Shown here: in pieces, positions 1-13,091 of the stretch | Numbering within the stretch: the first letter of the stretch is position 1 | Layout: every line of letters starts with the position of its first letter | From: Nymphaea colorata | Taxonomy: Eukaryota; Streptophyta; Magnoliopsida; Nymphaeales; Nymphaeaceae | Direction of reading: 5' to 3' | Assembly (NCBI RefSeq): GCF_008831285.2 | Contig: NC_045151.1 | Coordinates: 679,544-743,543 of the forward strand | DNA length: 64,000 nucleotides | Notes under the pieces: model-generated | What the model was told of the DNA's origin: nothing | Seen by the model: only the letters and a program-made list of their open reading frames with translations | Databases searched by the model: none | Program-made: the position numbers and the translations under genes

Positions 1-378
1 CTTTTGTTGCGTTCTTCATGACAAATTAGCACCTTATGTGTTTATGCTGTGAGAATAATGTGCCCTTTATTATTTTTGAAATTTGCTTGTTTAAGGGCTC
101 TCCTTAGTTGAATTTTATTTTGCCATATGGTCATTGGGATGAACATAAAAAAGAAAAAAAAATCCTAAAATATATATTTTTCAAGGAATTAAGCACCATC
201 ATTAAAGACAGACTTGCTTAGATGAATAAATATATTTGAATTAGTTGTCAAGGTAACAATGAGAGACTATAGACATTCTACCTTATGGGCATTAGTTGCT
301 TTCATTTTCTTTTTTTCTTTTTTTTTAAATTAGGCAGAAGGCATCTTAAAGAAATGGATGCCATCCAACTCTTAATTT
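1..378. other. AT-rich non-coding DNA
   Basis: No reading frame with protein-like composition is visible. The stretch is AT-rich, with poly-A and poly-T runs near 148-160 and 309-325. I see no RNA gene or transposon end. Confidence 0.6.
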
Positions 379-448
379 TTTTTTTTTTTTTTTTTGCTAC
401 TTGGTTTGCAATCACTTTTTTTTTTTTTGCTACTTGGTTTGCAATCAC
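375..448. repeat. Tandem duplication of poly-T plus TGCTACTTGGTTTGCAATCAC
   Basis: A unit made of a T run followed by GCTACTTGGTTTGCAATCAC occurs twice in a row, the second copy ending near 448. It lies just left of a long AT microsatellite and probably arose by slippage. Confidence 0.8.
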
Positions 449-505
449 TATTCACCCTCGTCCCAAAGCAACGTTGGACTCTGGGGGCGGGCACAAGGAG
501 GAGGG

Positions 506-2392
<1,887 letters not shown>

Positions 2393-2523
2393 GGTTCGAT
2401 ACAGATTCAAGGTGGTTCAACACCTTAATTGCCTTACTGGGCATAAGGTTTCTGCCTGGGCTCGGTACAAATTCATGGCGTTCCAACACCTTAATTGTCT
2501 TACCGGCATAAGGTTTCCTGTTG
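2393..2523. repeat. Two-copy tandem repeat, unit about 66 bp
   Basis: Unit 1 (2393-2458) and unit 2 (2459-2523) share, with a few substitutions, a block beginning GGYTCGRTACARATTCA and ending GGCATAAGGTTTC. The frames crossing it do not resemble a known protein. Confidence 0.8.
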
Positions 2524-3231
2524 GCTGTAGCGTATATCATAGTTCGATTCTCTTGAGTGCTATTCACCTAGACCTTATAAGATGAGGGGATACACCAACT
2601 TGAATATGCAATGTCCCCGTTCTTAGGCGCCAAAGAAGCCTTCAGGTTCTCAGGGGTGAGTGAGGAAAACTCATCACCCCGATAAGAGGTCGACAATTCC
2701 CCTTGCTTTCTTGGGGTTCATAGTTGGTTTTGGACACTGATGGATCTATGACCCGATGCAACCGTCAACTTGGTGTTCAATACACTTTTCACCTTTTGCA
2801 CTTCAAAACTAAAAGCGCACTGTTTGCATGTCCGACCAGCTACACCAAGCCCTTGGGGGCTCCCTTTAGAATGCGAACCTGCTGGAAGAAAGGGTCCCTT
2901 CCCATACTATTAACAAAAAAATGAAACTGTTAAAACCCAAAGAGTAGTTGGTCCTATATCTAAATACCATTTTTTGGTAGAACTAGTTGAACATCCAATT
3001 ACTACCTTTTACATTTTCAATTTTAAAACCTATTTAATCTACTTAAAAAATACTTTTAAAAGTAAGAAAAGGGAAAAATGTGCCAACACAGGTCAATACC
3101 GACATTGACAACATTGATTGCATCTCTTAAAGGCATGTGAGCAAGAAAAGAAAAGGTATAAACTATTACTATATGGCAAAAATGTTAATAGCTTTTTTTT
3201 TCTCTTTGTTTCCTTTTATCCATCATGATGA

Positions 3232-3235
<4 letters not shown>
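2524..3235. other. Intergenic, no gene seen
   Basis: Slightly more GC-balanced than its surroundings between 2600 and 2920, but no protein family is recognisable in any frame. The longest frame, 66 residues from 2724, lacks a convincing motif. Confidence 0.5.
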
Positions 3236-3267
<32 letters not shown>

Positions 3268-3538
3268 TTGTGACTCTAGTTATTAAGAGCCATCCAACCA
3301 TCTAATTAGGGCCGTCTATCTGATGCAGATTGATGATTGAGTGAAAACATGAAAAAAAAAGTGGGAATTGATACTAGATGATAAAGATGTCTATTATCTT
3401 TTTCTCATTGTTTTTTTCTCAACCGTCCATCATGATAGATCAAACAACTCTGATTAGATAGGTTAGATAGTCCATCATGATAGATCAAACAATGCTGATT
3501 AAATAGCTGGATGACTCTAAAAAGTTAAGTCACCATTC
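3236..3538. mobile_element. MITE with about 30-bp TIRs, next to a TA microsatellite (copy 1)
   Basis: The left end at 3265-3296 (GAATTGTGACTCTAG..) is matched in inverted orientation by the right end at 3508-3538 (..AAGTTAAGTCACCATTC), giving imperfect terminal inverted repeats of about 30 bp around a 274-bp element. A (TA)n run (3236-3264) abuts the left end and TATATG lies just beyond the right. Inside, a unit containing GTCCATCATGATAGATCAAAC is tandemly duplicated (about 3425-3505). A related copy is at 20.7 kb. No transposase is encoded, so it would be non-autonomous. Confidence 0.65.
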
Positions 3539-5587
3539 ACTTTTCATACATGTATATGAGATACCAGTATAGGATATGTAAGAGACCAATACCAATAGAT
3601 TCAACTGAACTGCAATTCAAGTAGTATGATTCGATAACATAATTCGCAATCAATTTTGAAATTCAGCTAATTCATATTTGTTATAGGAACTTGAGACAAC
3701 TAAAGAAGATTGTACACACAAAAATTCCGATATGATATAATTTTTTTTCATGGTCGAATTCAAATTCCACTCCAAGATTGAAAAAGCAATAATCCTTCAG
3801 GGGGGATACATTAATAGCTAGTTGAAAATAATTCTGTTTAAGAGAGAGCTGAACAAAAACTTATATCGGCATGTTCAAGCGTGAGCACTCAATTTGACAG
3901 GAGAAATTAAGCTCAAAAGTGGGCTCAATGAACCGAGTTTTAACTGGTTTCTTATCATGTAAGTAGATTGCCCAGAAAAAACACTGTCGGTGGCATTATT
4001 TCTTCCCAAGATAAAATGTGTTAGGTCACATATGAGACTGTCGGTGGAGAATATATAAAGGCGCAAGGATAAAGTATTGATGGCTCACTTGAACGAAAAG
4101 GAATACCTGATTTCCTTTTCTTTTAACTTATCTTTCCACTGCAGATCGATTGATCATATAACTACAATCTCGAAAAACTGCTCGACTCCAATATGCGCTA
4201 CAAAGAAGAGTAGCGGCCACGAGAATCGAACAATAGACACACCTTATTTTGTGTCTCTGATCAATCAGCTACAGTATGCTACTTGAAGCAGGAAGAAAGA
4301 GAGAGAGAGAGAGACCAAAGAGAAAATATGAACCCACTTACAGATCATTATGATTTTACAGATGCATGCATGCAATTTAATACTTGGGGGCCAGTTCATC
4401 GTGGCTTGTTTCAATCTACAAATACTAATCCATAGTTTAAAATCCAGATATTGCTTAGATCTCTCTCTCTCTTTCTCACACACACATACACACACTGGTG
4501 ATAATATATTTTTCATTTGCAGCTCTTTCTCAAATTGGTGACATCTTGTCACACATTTTGATAATATATTTCCATTTTATCGACTCTCTCTCTCTCTGAG
4601 GTGCACACACACACACACACAGAGATTGTTCAAGTTGTTTTGACCTGATATATATGGTGGTGCAAATGTATTGTTCAATATAATCAATAACCATAAATTA
4701 ACTAATTTTTGGTGCTTCTTGACCAAAAAAATTATCGTATTTTCTTAGCCTATACGATTTGCTACCTAGGTCATCGTGATTCCAGAAATTCACAATCACA
4801 TCTCTATTAAGGCAAAATTAAATTCAAACAAGAAGAATGATAAAAGCTGAAAAAATGAGTCAGTTGCACATGCAATAGACTGTACCTCAATGTTGAACTT
4901 CTATAATGGCTGCAGAGAAGATCCACCAAATATGTAGGGGAAACCAAATCAATATCTCAACCCCCACTTTGTTCCAAAGTGCAACGCCCCATAAATGAAG
5001 TGTGCATATTGGCACTACCCACTTGGGCCTGCTCCCTCTCTCCATTATTCTGTTCTCTGCCACAGCCATTAATCAACACTGAAGGACAGTTTGATCTGTG
5101 CTTCATTGTGAAATTCCTTTTCATTTCCTGTGATCCATCCTGATGGCTGGTAGATCGATCTTGCCACCTTTTCCGGCGTACTATATATCAATGAACGCAT
5201 TAATTCGGGGCTCGGCGACATCTCCGGCCGGTTGGCCGGCATCTCTAGCAATCATGCACTACAGATTAGGGGGTGTAATCAGCTCAGTTTATAGTCTTGG
5301 GAGTTTTGAACTCGATATGGATTAGATTTCCTACCAGGCAGACTTTTTAGAATGAAAACTCAAAATTTTTAGAAAGTAAATTTTTTTGGCCTGTTTCGTT
5401 CATTAGTCATTTAGTATATACTTTTTCACAAAACTTGGCTACTTTTCATCCAAACATTAACAAAAAATTTACATAAGCACAATTGACCACGTTGTTGAGC
5501 TTTCTGAAAGCCTACTTTTAGGGGTATACCATCCAAATGGATCATAAGATGACCTTTGGCAGCAAGGAAACTCATGGGGTATCTAAG
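3539..5587. other. Intergenic with GA and CA microsatellites
   Basis: Contains short GA/CT runs (about 4297-4314, 4460-4475, 4585-4598) and CA runs (about 4477-4495, 4601-4620). No frame has recognisable protein motifs. Confidence 0.5.
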
Positions 5588-5980
5588 AGACCATTTGGCA
5601 GCAGTAACATATATTGTTACTGTCTCACGAATCTGCCTCAAAATGTAGAATAGATTCATGAAACAATTGTTATGGAGTTTTACGAATTTGCCTCATTTTT
5701 TCGTTTAGGTTCATATGATAGTAATATATTGTTCATTGTTGCCAAACAACTTCTAATGGATCATGAATCTGCCCCAAAATATAGAACAGATTCATGGAAC
5801 AATTGTTATGGATTTTTACGAATTTTCTTTATTTTTTGGTTTAGGTTCATAGGACAGTATTACTGTTGCCAAACGACCTTTAATGGATCTGCTCTAAACA
5901 CTAAAACAGATTCATTGAATACAATAACTATTGCAGATTCACTGAATATTCACCGAGTGTTTTTCCTACCAAACAACCTG
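5588..5980. repeat. Degenerate MITE-like element with internal tandem units of about 130 bp
   Basis: The left edge GACCATTTGGCAGCAGTAACA and the inverted right edge GGTTGTTTGGTAGGAAAAACA are similar, suggesting old terminal inverted repeats. Inside, a unit containing AACAATTGTTATGG and TTGCCAAACRACYTYTAATGG is repeated at about 5660 and 5795. It shares end sequence with elements at 22.5 and 35.6 kb. No coding capacity. Confidence 0.5.
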
Positions 5981-6514
5981 AGTTGGATGGAGTGAGTGGA
6001 AGACAAGGAACTATATTATTCTCTTTCTTATATTTTACTTTCATTATAAGGTTTCATCAGTTCATTCTTTGAAAGCAAACAGGAACAATTTAAGTTCCCA
6101 TATTGAGACTAGAGGTGAGTTAATTTGAGTCGCACCACTAGCAGGATACATAGTTCTATTTTGAAGACAAAACTTTACTTTCCATTGTGTCTCTGGCTCC
6201 GCCATTTCACGAGCAACTATGAGTCGACTTCCTTGAATAATTCAAATTAAGGACTCCCCGTCGTTGGAACGTTATGTAGTGAAGACTGTTTTTGAGAAGA
6301 TAGAATCAACTTCAAAGTTCTAAATGCAAAAAGAATTAAGCTTTATCATAATGCAACAATCGGGCCGTGAGACAATTTGGAGTTATTATGTTAATTTTGT
6401 TGTTGGTGATTCTTTCAATTTTCGTGAATATTTATTACTAACAGTTCAAATCTAATGTGTTCATTGTTTCATAAGGTTTTCATGGGATGGTCAAACAATA
6501 TAAATGCCTCCTAA
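5981..6514. other. Intergenic, no gene seen
   Basis: AT-rich, with no protein-like frame and no repeat shared with the rest of the window that I could detect. Confidence 0.5.
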
Positions 6515-6980
6515 ATAGAGATGTTAATAGAGCATATTAAAATCCACTATATTCTTAACCGTATCTGATTTTTTGGATATTCACATCTTCATATTCAAAT
6601 TCAGATGCAAAAGTGAATGAAAAAACTTATATCTAAACCCAAATCTGAAATCCGATTGTTCATCCGAATCTGATTTTTACATTCACATATATACAAATTC
6701 AAATCCAATTTTTGAATTGAATCAAGCTAATTTTCAAAAACATGAGAGCATTGAATATAGAATATTTATTTAAAACTAATATCGATCTGAATCCGAATCC
6801 AAATCCAAACCCAACTGGATAATTTTATATCTTCTAATTCGAATCAGAAACCGGTCGGATGAAATCTGAATCTGATCTGATTTCTTAATTGGATATTAGC
6901 AATTCTTTCCACATCCAATTTTGTAGGAGCGGTTCAGTCGAATATCTAATCCAAATGAGATATATTGGCATTTCTGGTCC
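6515..6980. repeat. AATCCGAATC-rich dispersed repeat, copy 1
   Basis: Consists of many short permutations of AATCCGAATC and AATCTGAT, beginning near GAGATGTTAATAG and ending near GATATATTGGCATTTCT. The same order of blocks occurs at 8515-9140 in the same orientation, and weaker matches at about 34690-34800 and 37070-37340. The two ends resemble inverted copies of GATGTCAAT, so it may be a non-autonomous DNA transposon. Confidence 0.5.
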
Positions 6981-7640
6981 CAAAGTTGTAGGGAGGTATG
7001 AATTGATTCATATTCACCTATTTGAGATTGAACATCACGTCACCTATCCCCATACCACCAACAAAGTTTCAAGGTTGAGCAGAGTTATCTTGTTGAAACT
7101 AGTCTTACTTTGCTTGCTAGTGCTCACATATTATTCAGTTTCTTGGGATTATGTTTTCCTCATTGTAACTTACCGTATCAATAGTCTCCCAACTCCTATT
7201 CTTGGAATAAAATATCTTATTATATTTTTCATAGCTAGCGTCATCCGCCACACCTTTCTACGCACCTTTGCGGTTGTGCAAGCTATCCTTACCTGTGTCC
7301 TTATCAACCAAACGCGAGAATCTTCATCACATTGACAAAATTTTGGTGGATGAGCAAACTTGTTCCTACAAGCTTCTTCTTTGAGATATGGACTTTGATC
7401 AACCAAACACTATCCATGGGACAACAGTTAAGCATTTTTTAATTTGTTATATAGTAATACTATTTGTTAAGGCCTTCTTCCCATGCCTTTAACTCAGTAA
7501 ACATTGTTGTATATTTTAATGCTGATTTTGTAAGAAATCCTAGTAACCAATGCAAGTCGACAAGCAGCTTTGTTTGTATTCCTTAGAAATAGCATATATA
7601 TATATATATTGCCAATTTTAAAATAAAGAAATTTTAAGAG
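6981..7640. other. Intergenic, no gene seen
   Basis: A 148-residue open frame runs 6889-7335, but it starts inside the AATCCGAATC repeat and has no family motif, so I treat it as chance. A TA run lies near 7594-7610. Confidence 0.45.
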
Positions 7641-7689
7641 ACTGGTGTGGGCAACTGCCTACACCAATCACCATGTGGTTCCGCCACTG
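7641..7689. repeat. Palindromic GTGTGGGCAACTGCC / CCGCCACTG repeat end
   Basis: Contains the near-palindrome around GGGCAACTGCC followed by CATGTGGTTCCGCCACTG. It matches the right end of the element at 24697-24857, where target duplications are clear. The left end of this copy could not be located with confidence. Confidence 0.5.
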
Positions 7690-8514
7690 GTCAAGAAGCA
7701 ACCTATGACCGTACATTGAAGAACTCGGTGAATTTTGGACACTTTCTGCTACCATTATGAAAGTTATTTTTCTTATTGGGTGAATAGAAAGAGTATTTCA
7801 TCCTACCGCCATCAAGAAAGCCGAAACCTCCACCCTTCCCCCCATCCCCAAGGTACCATGAAAGTCATCTCTCTTGTCCATTTTCTTTAGGAACTCCTTG
7901 TTCTCGTTCAAGGCCCCCATCACCTATTTCGTGACAAACTTGGAGCTACACGTCCACATACATACAAAGCACATCAAAGTTGGCGTTATTTTTTTGGGGA
8001 TCATGTAAAAAAAACCATCTACTGTACGTTCATTGTATTTGAAACTAAAGATTAAGTTACAAATATTCTCACTAAGCCACTTTCACATCAATGTCCTGTA
8101 GGTGTTCATGACAAGTTAACACCTTGTCTGGCAACTGTGTTGAGGGGGATCACATGCAAAGCAAGTCCACATTGGTTGCCCCGTTTCTGCCTCATTAGAT
8201 CTATGTGAGTTGTATTGATAAACATGCTCCTCATGATATGACTGATCATGCCCTTCTCAGAAACTCCAAAATATGGAATGACATATGCTGCTCATATCTA
8301 TCACAGACATCTTAAACCAAAGCCAATGTAATGCTTCAATTAAGGAGCCAAATCATGTATTTCTGTCAGTCTATAATCTAATGAAATCCCTTTGTTTTAT
8401 ACATTGAAGAGAGAGAGAGAGAGAGAGAGAGAGGTGTAGACTCTTATCAAATGAGCATTAGCACTAGAATTCAGCCACCACTGTCTAACTACCTTCAACA
8501 GGAATGCCAATGAA
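7690..8514. other. Intergenic with (GA)n microsatellite
   Basis: No gene is visible. A GA run of about 26 bp lies near 8407-8433. Confidence 0.5.
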
Positions 8515-9140
8515 TTGGATATAATCTTAATTTTTTCGAATATTCACATAGTTGGCTTGAAATTTAGGTTTGAATATGAATAAAGAAAAGTCATATGCGA
8601 ATTTGAATCCAAAATCTGATTTCACAATTCGAATCTGACTTTTTACATTGATATCTGAATCACATTATTGAGTCGCCGATGGTTCCCTTAAGAAACTTTT
8701 GTGTGTCTCGAATGGTTCATCTAGAAACTCTTTGTGTGTTGCTAATAGCTCTATTATAAACTCTTGATACATCATCAAGTTTTTCTGAGATATTAAAATA
8801 TGAAACTTTTAAGGGTAACGAGGTATTCAATGGGTATGAAATTAATGGTCGGGTCCAACCCAATAGTTAAGCAGGTCAGGCTTGGGCTGCCAGTAAGAGC
8901 TTCAAGCCAGCGGGAGCCCTGAGTTGTCCCGATGCCCAGCTTTACTATATGATATTTATTTAAAACTAAATCCGATCCAAATCTGATCAAACATTTATAT
9001 ATCTCCGAATTCGAATATGATCGGATTTTGTTTATTAAATCTGAATATGGTCTAATTTTTTAAGAGGATATTAATTTTTTTTAATATCTATTTTTGTTAA
9101 ATAGTTCAGTCTAATATTTGATCCAAATCAGATATATTTA
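8515..9140. repeat. AATCCGAATC-rich dispersed repeat, copy 2, with an insertion
   Basis: Flanks 8515-8660 and 8940-9140 match the left and right halves of the copy at 6515-6980, ending near GATATATTTACACTC. Between them (about 8661-8939) lies unrelated sequence containing a GC-richer block (8855-8940, around GGTCGGGTCCAACCC), which looks like a later insertion. Confidence 0.5.
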
Positions 9141-9350
9141 CACTCATAAAGTCCAAACATACAAGAACTCTGGTGGGATAAGATTTCCGTATGCCATTGA
9201 ATTGTCCTCATGCCCTCACGATTTCTACTGCTGCAGAGTTGCATTTTTACAGGACATTTACCAAAGTCTATCTCCTCGGATTGATAGCATTTTTAGAGGG
9301 ACCTTCAAATCTTCCCAGGCAGATTCCAATTTGCAACGATTCTATTTCAA

Positions 9351-9370
9351 AATCCGATACGTATCGGATT
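9351..9370. promoter_or_regulatory. 20-bp perfect palindrome AATCCGATACGTATCGGATT
   Basis: The 20 bases equal their own reverse complement. It lies about 730 bp upstream of the start codon of the gene at 10097. It could be a binding site for a dimeric factor or the remnant of a repeat; the sequence does not decide this. Confidence 0.5.
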
Positions 9371-9443
9371 GCGCCGCGATAACCGAGTCGCTTAAAATGG
9401 GAAAGGGCAAGTGAGAGACGTGGGAGGAGGTGAACCCACGCCT

Positions 9444-9449
9444 CACGTG
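9444..9449. promoter_or_regulatory. G-box CACGTG
   Basis: A canonical CACGTG core, the binding site of plant bZIP and bHLH factors, in the upstream region of the gene at 10097. Function is inferred from motif and position only. Confidence 0.4.
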
Positions 9450-9707
9450 CACTGGTTTTGAAATAGAAAAAGACGGACCCTCTTTTTGAAATTTGAATTT
9501 CTGCTTCCCCCAAAGAAAAAAAAAGAAAGAAAATAATAATAATAATAAAAAACGAATAGAGTTGGAAACGGGGGGGTTGGGGCCCGGAGAGAGCGCGAGA
9601 CGTTGCCAATTGACCGTTATTCCTTTGATCTCAATTTGAAAAATGGAAGAACCTGAGCCCACCGCCTCGCACTCCATTTTTCGAACGAAAAGCCCTGCCG
9701 TCAAAAT

Positions 9708-9713
9708 CACGTG
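9708..9713. promoter_or_regulatory. G-box CACGTG (second)
   Basis: A second CACGTG core (context AAAATCACGTGATT, itself palindromic) about 390 bp upstream of the start codon of the gene at 10097. Two G-boxes upstream of one gene would fit light, ABA or clock control, but this is inference. Confidence 0.4.
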
Positions 9714-9959
9714 ATTCTAAGATCAAGTTCCAATGTTTTTTAAATGAAAATTACACGAAACGCTGGAAATCCATTTTAAGTTTGGGTTGGTGGCAGCATT
9801 TTGTTCAGGGCTTGTTATTAGAAAGGTTTAAAGTTTCACGGCACAGTTCTCCAGTCATCCCTCAAGCGGAATTTGAATCGCCCCAACTACAGTCTGGAGG
9901 AGGATCTCCCGCTCAAACGCATTCAATGTGGGGTCTGCCCAAAAAAAAAAAAAAAAAAA

Positions 9960-10096
9960 GCTCCACCTTCTCCCATCCTCCTCCTTTTTATTCTGTTCGA
10001 ATTCCTCCTCTCTTCATTGCACCCATATCTCTTTCTCTCTCTCCGTCTTCGCTCTCTTTCTGTCTTCTATCTCTCCCTCCCTCTCCGTGATTTTCC
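9960..10096 (+). promoter_or_regulatory. CT-rich 5' leader of the gene at 10097
   Basis: Strongly pyrimidine-rich (CTCTCT, TCTCCCTCCCTC) and free of ATG up to the start codon. Such leaders and Y-patches are common at plant transcription starts. The exact start site is not determined. Confidence 0.45.
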
Positions 10097-13091
10097 ATGG
10101 AGCCACCTAAGGAGAAGTCTCCTAAATCAGGTAAAGATTAATTTGGCTAATGAAAGTAGGAAAAGAGGCTGATTTGAATGTCTGATTTGTTATAATTTGT
10201 TTTTTTTTTTAAATTGGGATCCAGTCGTCTCCTCGCGGTCGAAACTGAGATACCCTTTGCGATCAGCGAGCAAGCCAAAGGATGAGAAATCAGCAACTGC
10301 AGAGACGAAGATTCCTTTTTCTGCTTCGAAGAGGTCCCTTCCTTTCTTCTCCAGAATGATTCCTATTTTGCGGCTTTGTTCTTTCTGTTCCTGCTTCGGG
10401 TGTTTTGAATGATCTCGACCTTGCTCCTGTTGTCAATTTCACTAAGAATACTTGGGCTGTGTCTCATGGGATGGATCGTGCCCAACATTGTAGAGGACGA
10501 TCACGAAATGAAATTTAAATTGGTTAAACGGATCATAGGGTAACAAGTTATCTTGCTAATTTTATGGGAGCACGTATGATCTTTGAGGGCTTTTACTTTT
10601 CGTTCAGATGGATTGCTGTTGGTATTATTGGAAAAAAAAAAAATTGAAGCCTAGATGTTTGTTAAGTTGATGCGTAAACTACTTTACCCTCCTCTTCAAG
10701 GTCGCTAGATTTCCGAGAGAATTTGATCAAGCCTTGCTGAGTTGCTTTCATTTTGTTGGCGTTAATCCTGCTCCAGGTATATTTGCTTTAGTTGCAATAG
10801 ATCAATCAGCCTTCCTTCTGGCATGGGTCGTTCTTGAAGCTAGACATTCCTCTCCCTTTTGTTTAGACAGACAGTCCTGCCATGATCTGGCTAGGCTTGA
10901 ACTGTTTCAATAATATTTGGCATTTTTGTGCCTACTCAGGTCGCTTAGCATACTTGGATTGTGTAATCAGTTTGGTTCAATTTTGAAGTACTTGAATTTG
11001 AGTTTTCTCAAGCTAAAGTAAGTCTTAGTATATCAAAATTACTTTGGTGGCCGACTAATCCATCCTTGCCTTTTTCTAATTATAATGCTCAATTTTATTT
11101 CTGGCCTCAATCCTGCTGTCCCATTTGTAAACTGCGAAGATTCTCTTCACGTTTTGGGCAGAATTTTATTGCACTTGTGTCTCACTCTTTCAACAGTGAT
11201 CTCAGACTTGTTACTCTGTTTCAGGGATAAAAATGTGTCTAGTGTCAGCAAGAGTGTGAGCGTGTTGGATTTTTCAGGCAAAGAAAAAAGCCTCAAGCTA
11301 CCAAGACGGCTGTCTGTCCCTTCTAAATCTCCTGCTGGCGCAGCCCTTCGATCCACAGTTGGCAATATCACACCAATACCAGAAAACAAGGGAAGAAGAT
11401 TGGCTATGTCCAATGAGAAAGGTGATACACCAGCATCTGATGCATCTAGGTCCATCATAAGACGGAAATTCAGTGTTCTGTCGTCTACATCATACTGGTT
11501 ATCACAGATCAAGCTGTCTGAATCAGCTTCGAAACACTCGATTTCATTGGGCTTCTTCAAATTAGCCTTAGAAGCAGGATGCGAGGTATTGGCCTGAACA
11601 AAATTATTTTGACTTGCTTCTTGTTTATAACGATTCAGGCATGGAAATGTTTGTTTGAATTTGCATAACAGAGGCTTGTTTTGCTTCACCCTTACAAACA
11701 GGTCTGAGATGCTCCTTTTAAGTTCATTAGTTTTTTTTTTTTCTTTTTTGAGTAGTTTTTAATACAATTGGTGATGGTCCAGGTTACGGTCATCTCTTCA
11801 TAGTGTGTTGTCCCTTTTGCCTTTTCCTAAACCTTTTTCGGCCATTCTTTTCGGTTCTTCATTTGCAACATGTTTGTGCACTTGTACTCACGAGGCACGG
11901 ACCGGGACATCCATGTTCACCGCGGTACTATTTGGCATTCGTTTGTGCAGGTTACGTCTTGGTTATTTGCATTAGTACGAAGTAGTACATTGACATCTTT
12001 GTCTTTGTAGGTGGTACACTTTACTCTGTCAGTGCTGCATGTGGGCTAGATATGCACGCATGAATTCTGTTACTGGTATATAATATATGAAAGCAATATT
12101 GCCCTTGAAGCATAGGAACCCAGTTAAATGCATAATTTCAACTTACGTTGTTAACAATCAGTACATGTTGGCTGTTTCTTTGCGTTGCATTTAAAGTGGC
12201 ATTCTTGTTACTGGCTATTATCTCTACTTTCTGGCATTTACGTAGACCCCCAGTTTTGTGCATTTTAGATTAATGCAAATCACTCAAGTTTTTCTGTGGC
12301 AAATCATATCCGATTACGATCGTCTAATTTTTTGTATCTTTTCCCGAATTTATGATAGCCCCTTAACAAGTTAAAGGATGAACTGAAAAGATATGCTCGT
12401 CGTCATCATATTCTTGATCTTGGTGAACCGGCAAAAGAAGTTCTGAGGAGTTACAACATCCTAGAAGAGGTTGAGCAATCACAAATGTCAGAAACTTCCT
12501 CTTTGGTTCATGAGGACGATGACAGCTCATCGGAAGTTACCATAGGAAGGCATGGAAGTATGAAGCCCATGGCAGTTAATTCAGAAAATTCTGCATCTTC
12601 TGTCACTCAAGGAGTCGAAGTGAGAAAGCCTGGAATACAGAGAAGAAATAATGCTTCGCTAAGCAGGGCTTCTGTTACCAGAAGCTCAGTGAATTTGGCT
12701 TCTGTTAATAATTCTGTGAAGAATTCAAAAAGGCCGGAGAAACCTGAAGTCACTGGAGACAAGGCCAAAGCCAAAAATTTACAGAAAGAGGCGAATGAAA
12801 AGGGTAATTTGACTTAGTTTAATCGGGTACATTTGAATTCGTTGTTTGCTTTGTATCCTGACAAGGTCGGTTTATGCCTTTCACTTTTTGAAGGTCCAGC
12901 TGATCCACCGGGGAGTGAAGAGGTGCACGAGGACAAGGAAAATGTGGTAAATTTCTAGCCTCTTTAGTGAATTGTTCAAATGAAGCTCTTGTTAGTTCAT
13001 GCCATCATATGTTGACACCAATTCTCTACTGTTTTGTGAATCATAGGTTGTTGAAAGTCATAGCTTGGAAGAAGCACAAGCAGTAGCATAG
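10097..13091 (+). CDS. Conserved plant protein of unknown function (six exons, 348 residues)
   Basis: CDS exons: 10097-10130, 10225-10333, 11225-11585, 12359-12803, 12894-12946, 13047-13091. Every junction has GT..AG borders and phases add up, giving 349 codons ending in TAG. The protein is basic and Ser/Lys-rich at the N-terminus (SRSKLRYPLRSASK, residues about 14-27). The middle part from exon 3 contains SVLDFSGKEKS, LPRRLSVPSKS, VGNITPIPE and a well-packed block around FSVLSSTSYWLSQIKLSES and GFFKLALEAGCEPL, which crosses the exon 3/4 junction. An acidic/serine-rich tail ends with HEDKENV. As far as I recall, this block order occurs in a plant-wide family carrying uninformative names (for example unc-89-like or lisH-like); no enzyme motif is visible. 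The donor of exon 2 (AG|GTCCCT) is weak. Predicted mostly disordered, possibly nuclear or cytoskeletal; that is inference. Confidence 0.8.

Noticed and set aside
2393-2523. Possible tRNA-related element because of GGTTCGAT
   Set aside because: No cloverleaf can be formed; it is a simple 66-bp tandem duplication.
6889-7335. 148-residue open frame
   Set aside because: Starts inside a dispersed repeat, has no motif, and no splice or codon-usage support.
11147-11689. 180-residue minus-strand frame
   Set aside because: Antisense shadow of exon 3 of the plus-strand gene, whose splice phases and protein blocks are clear.
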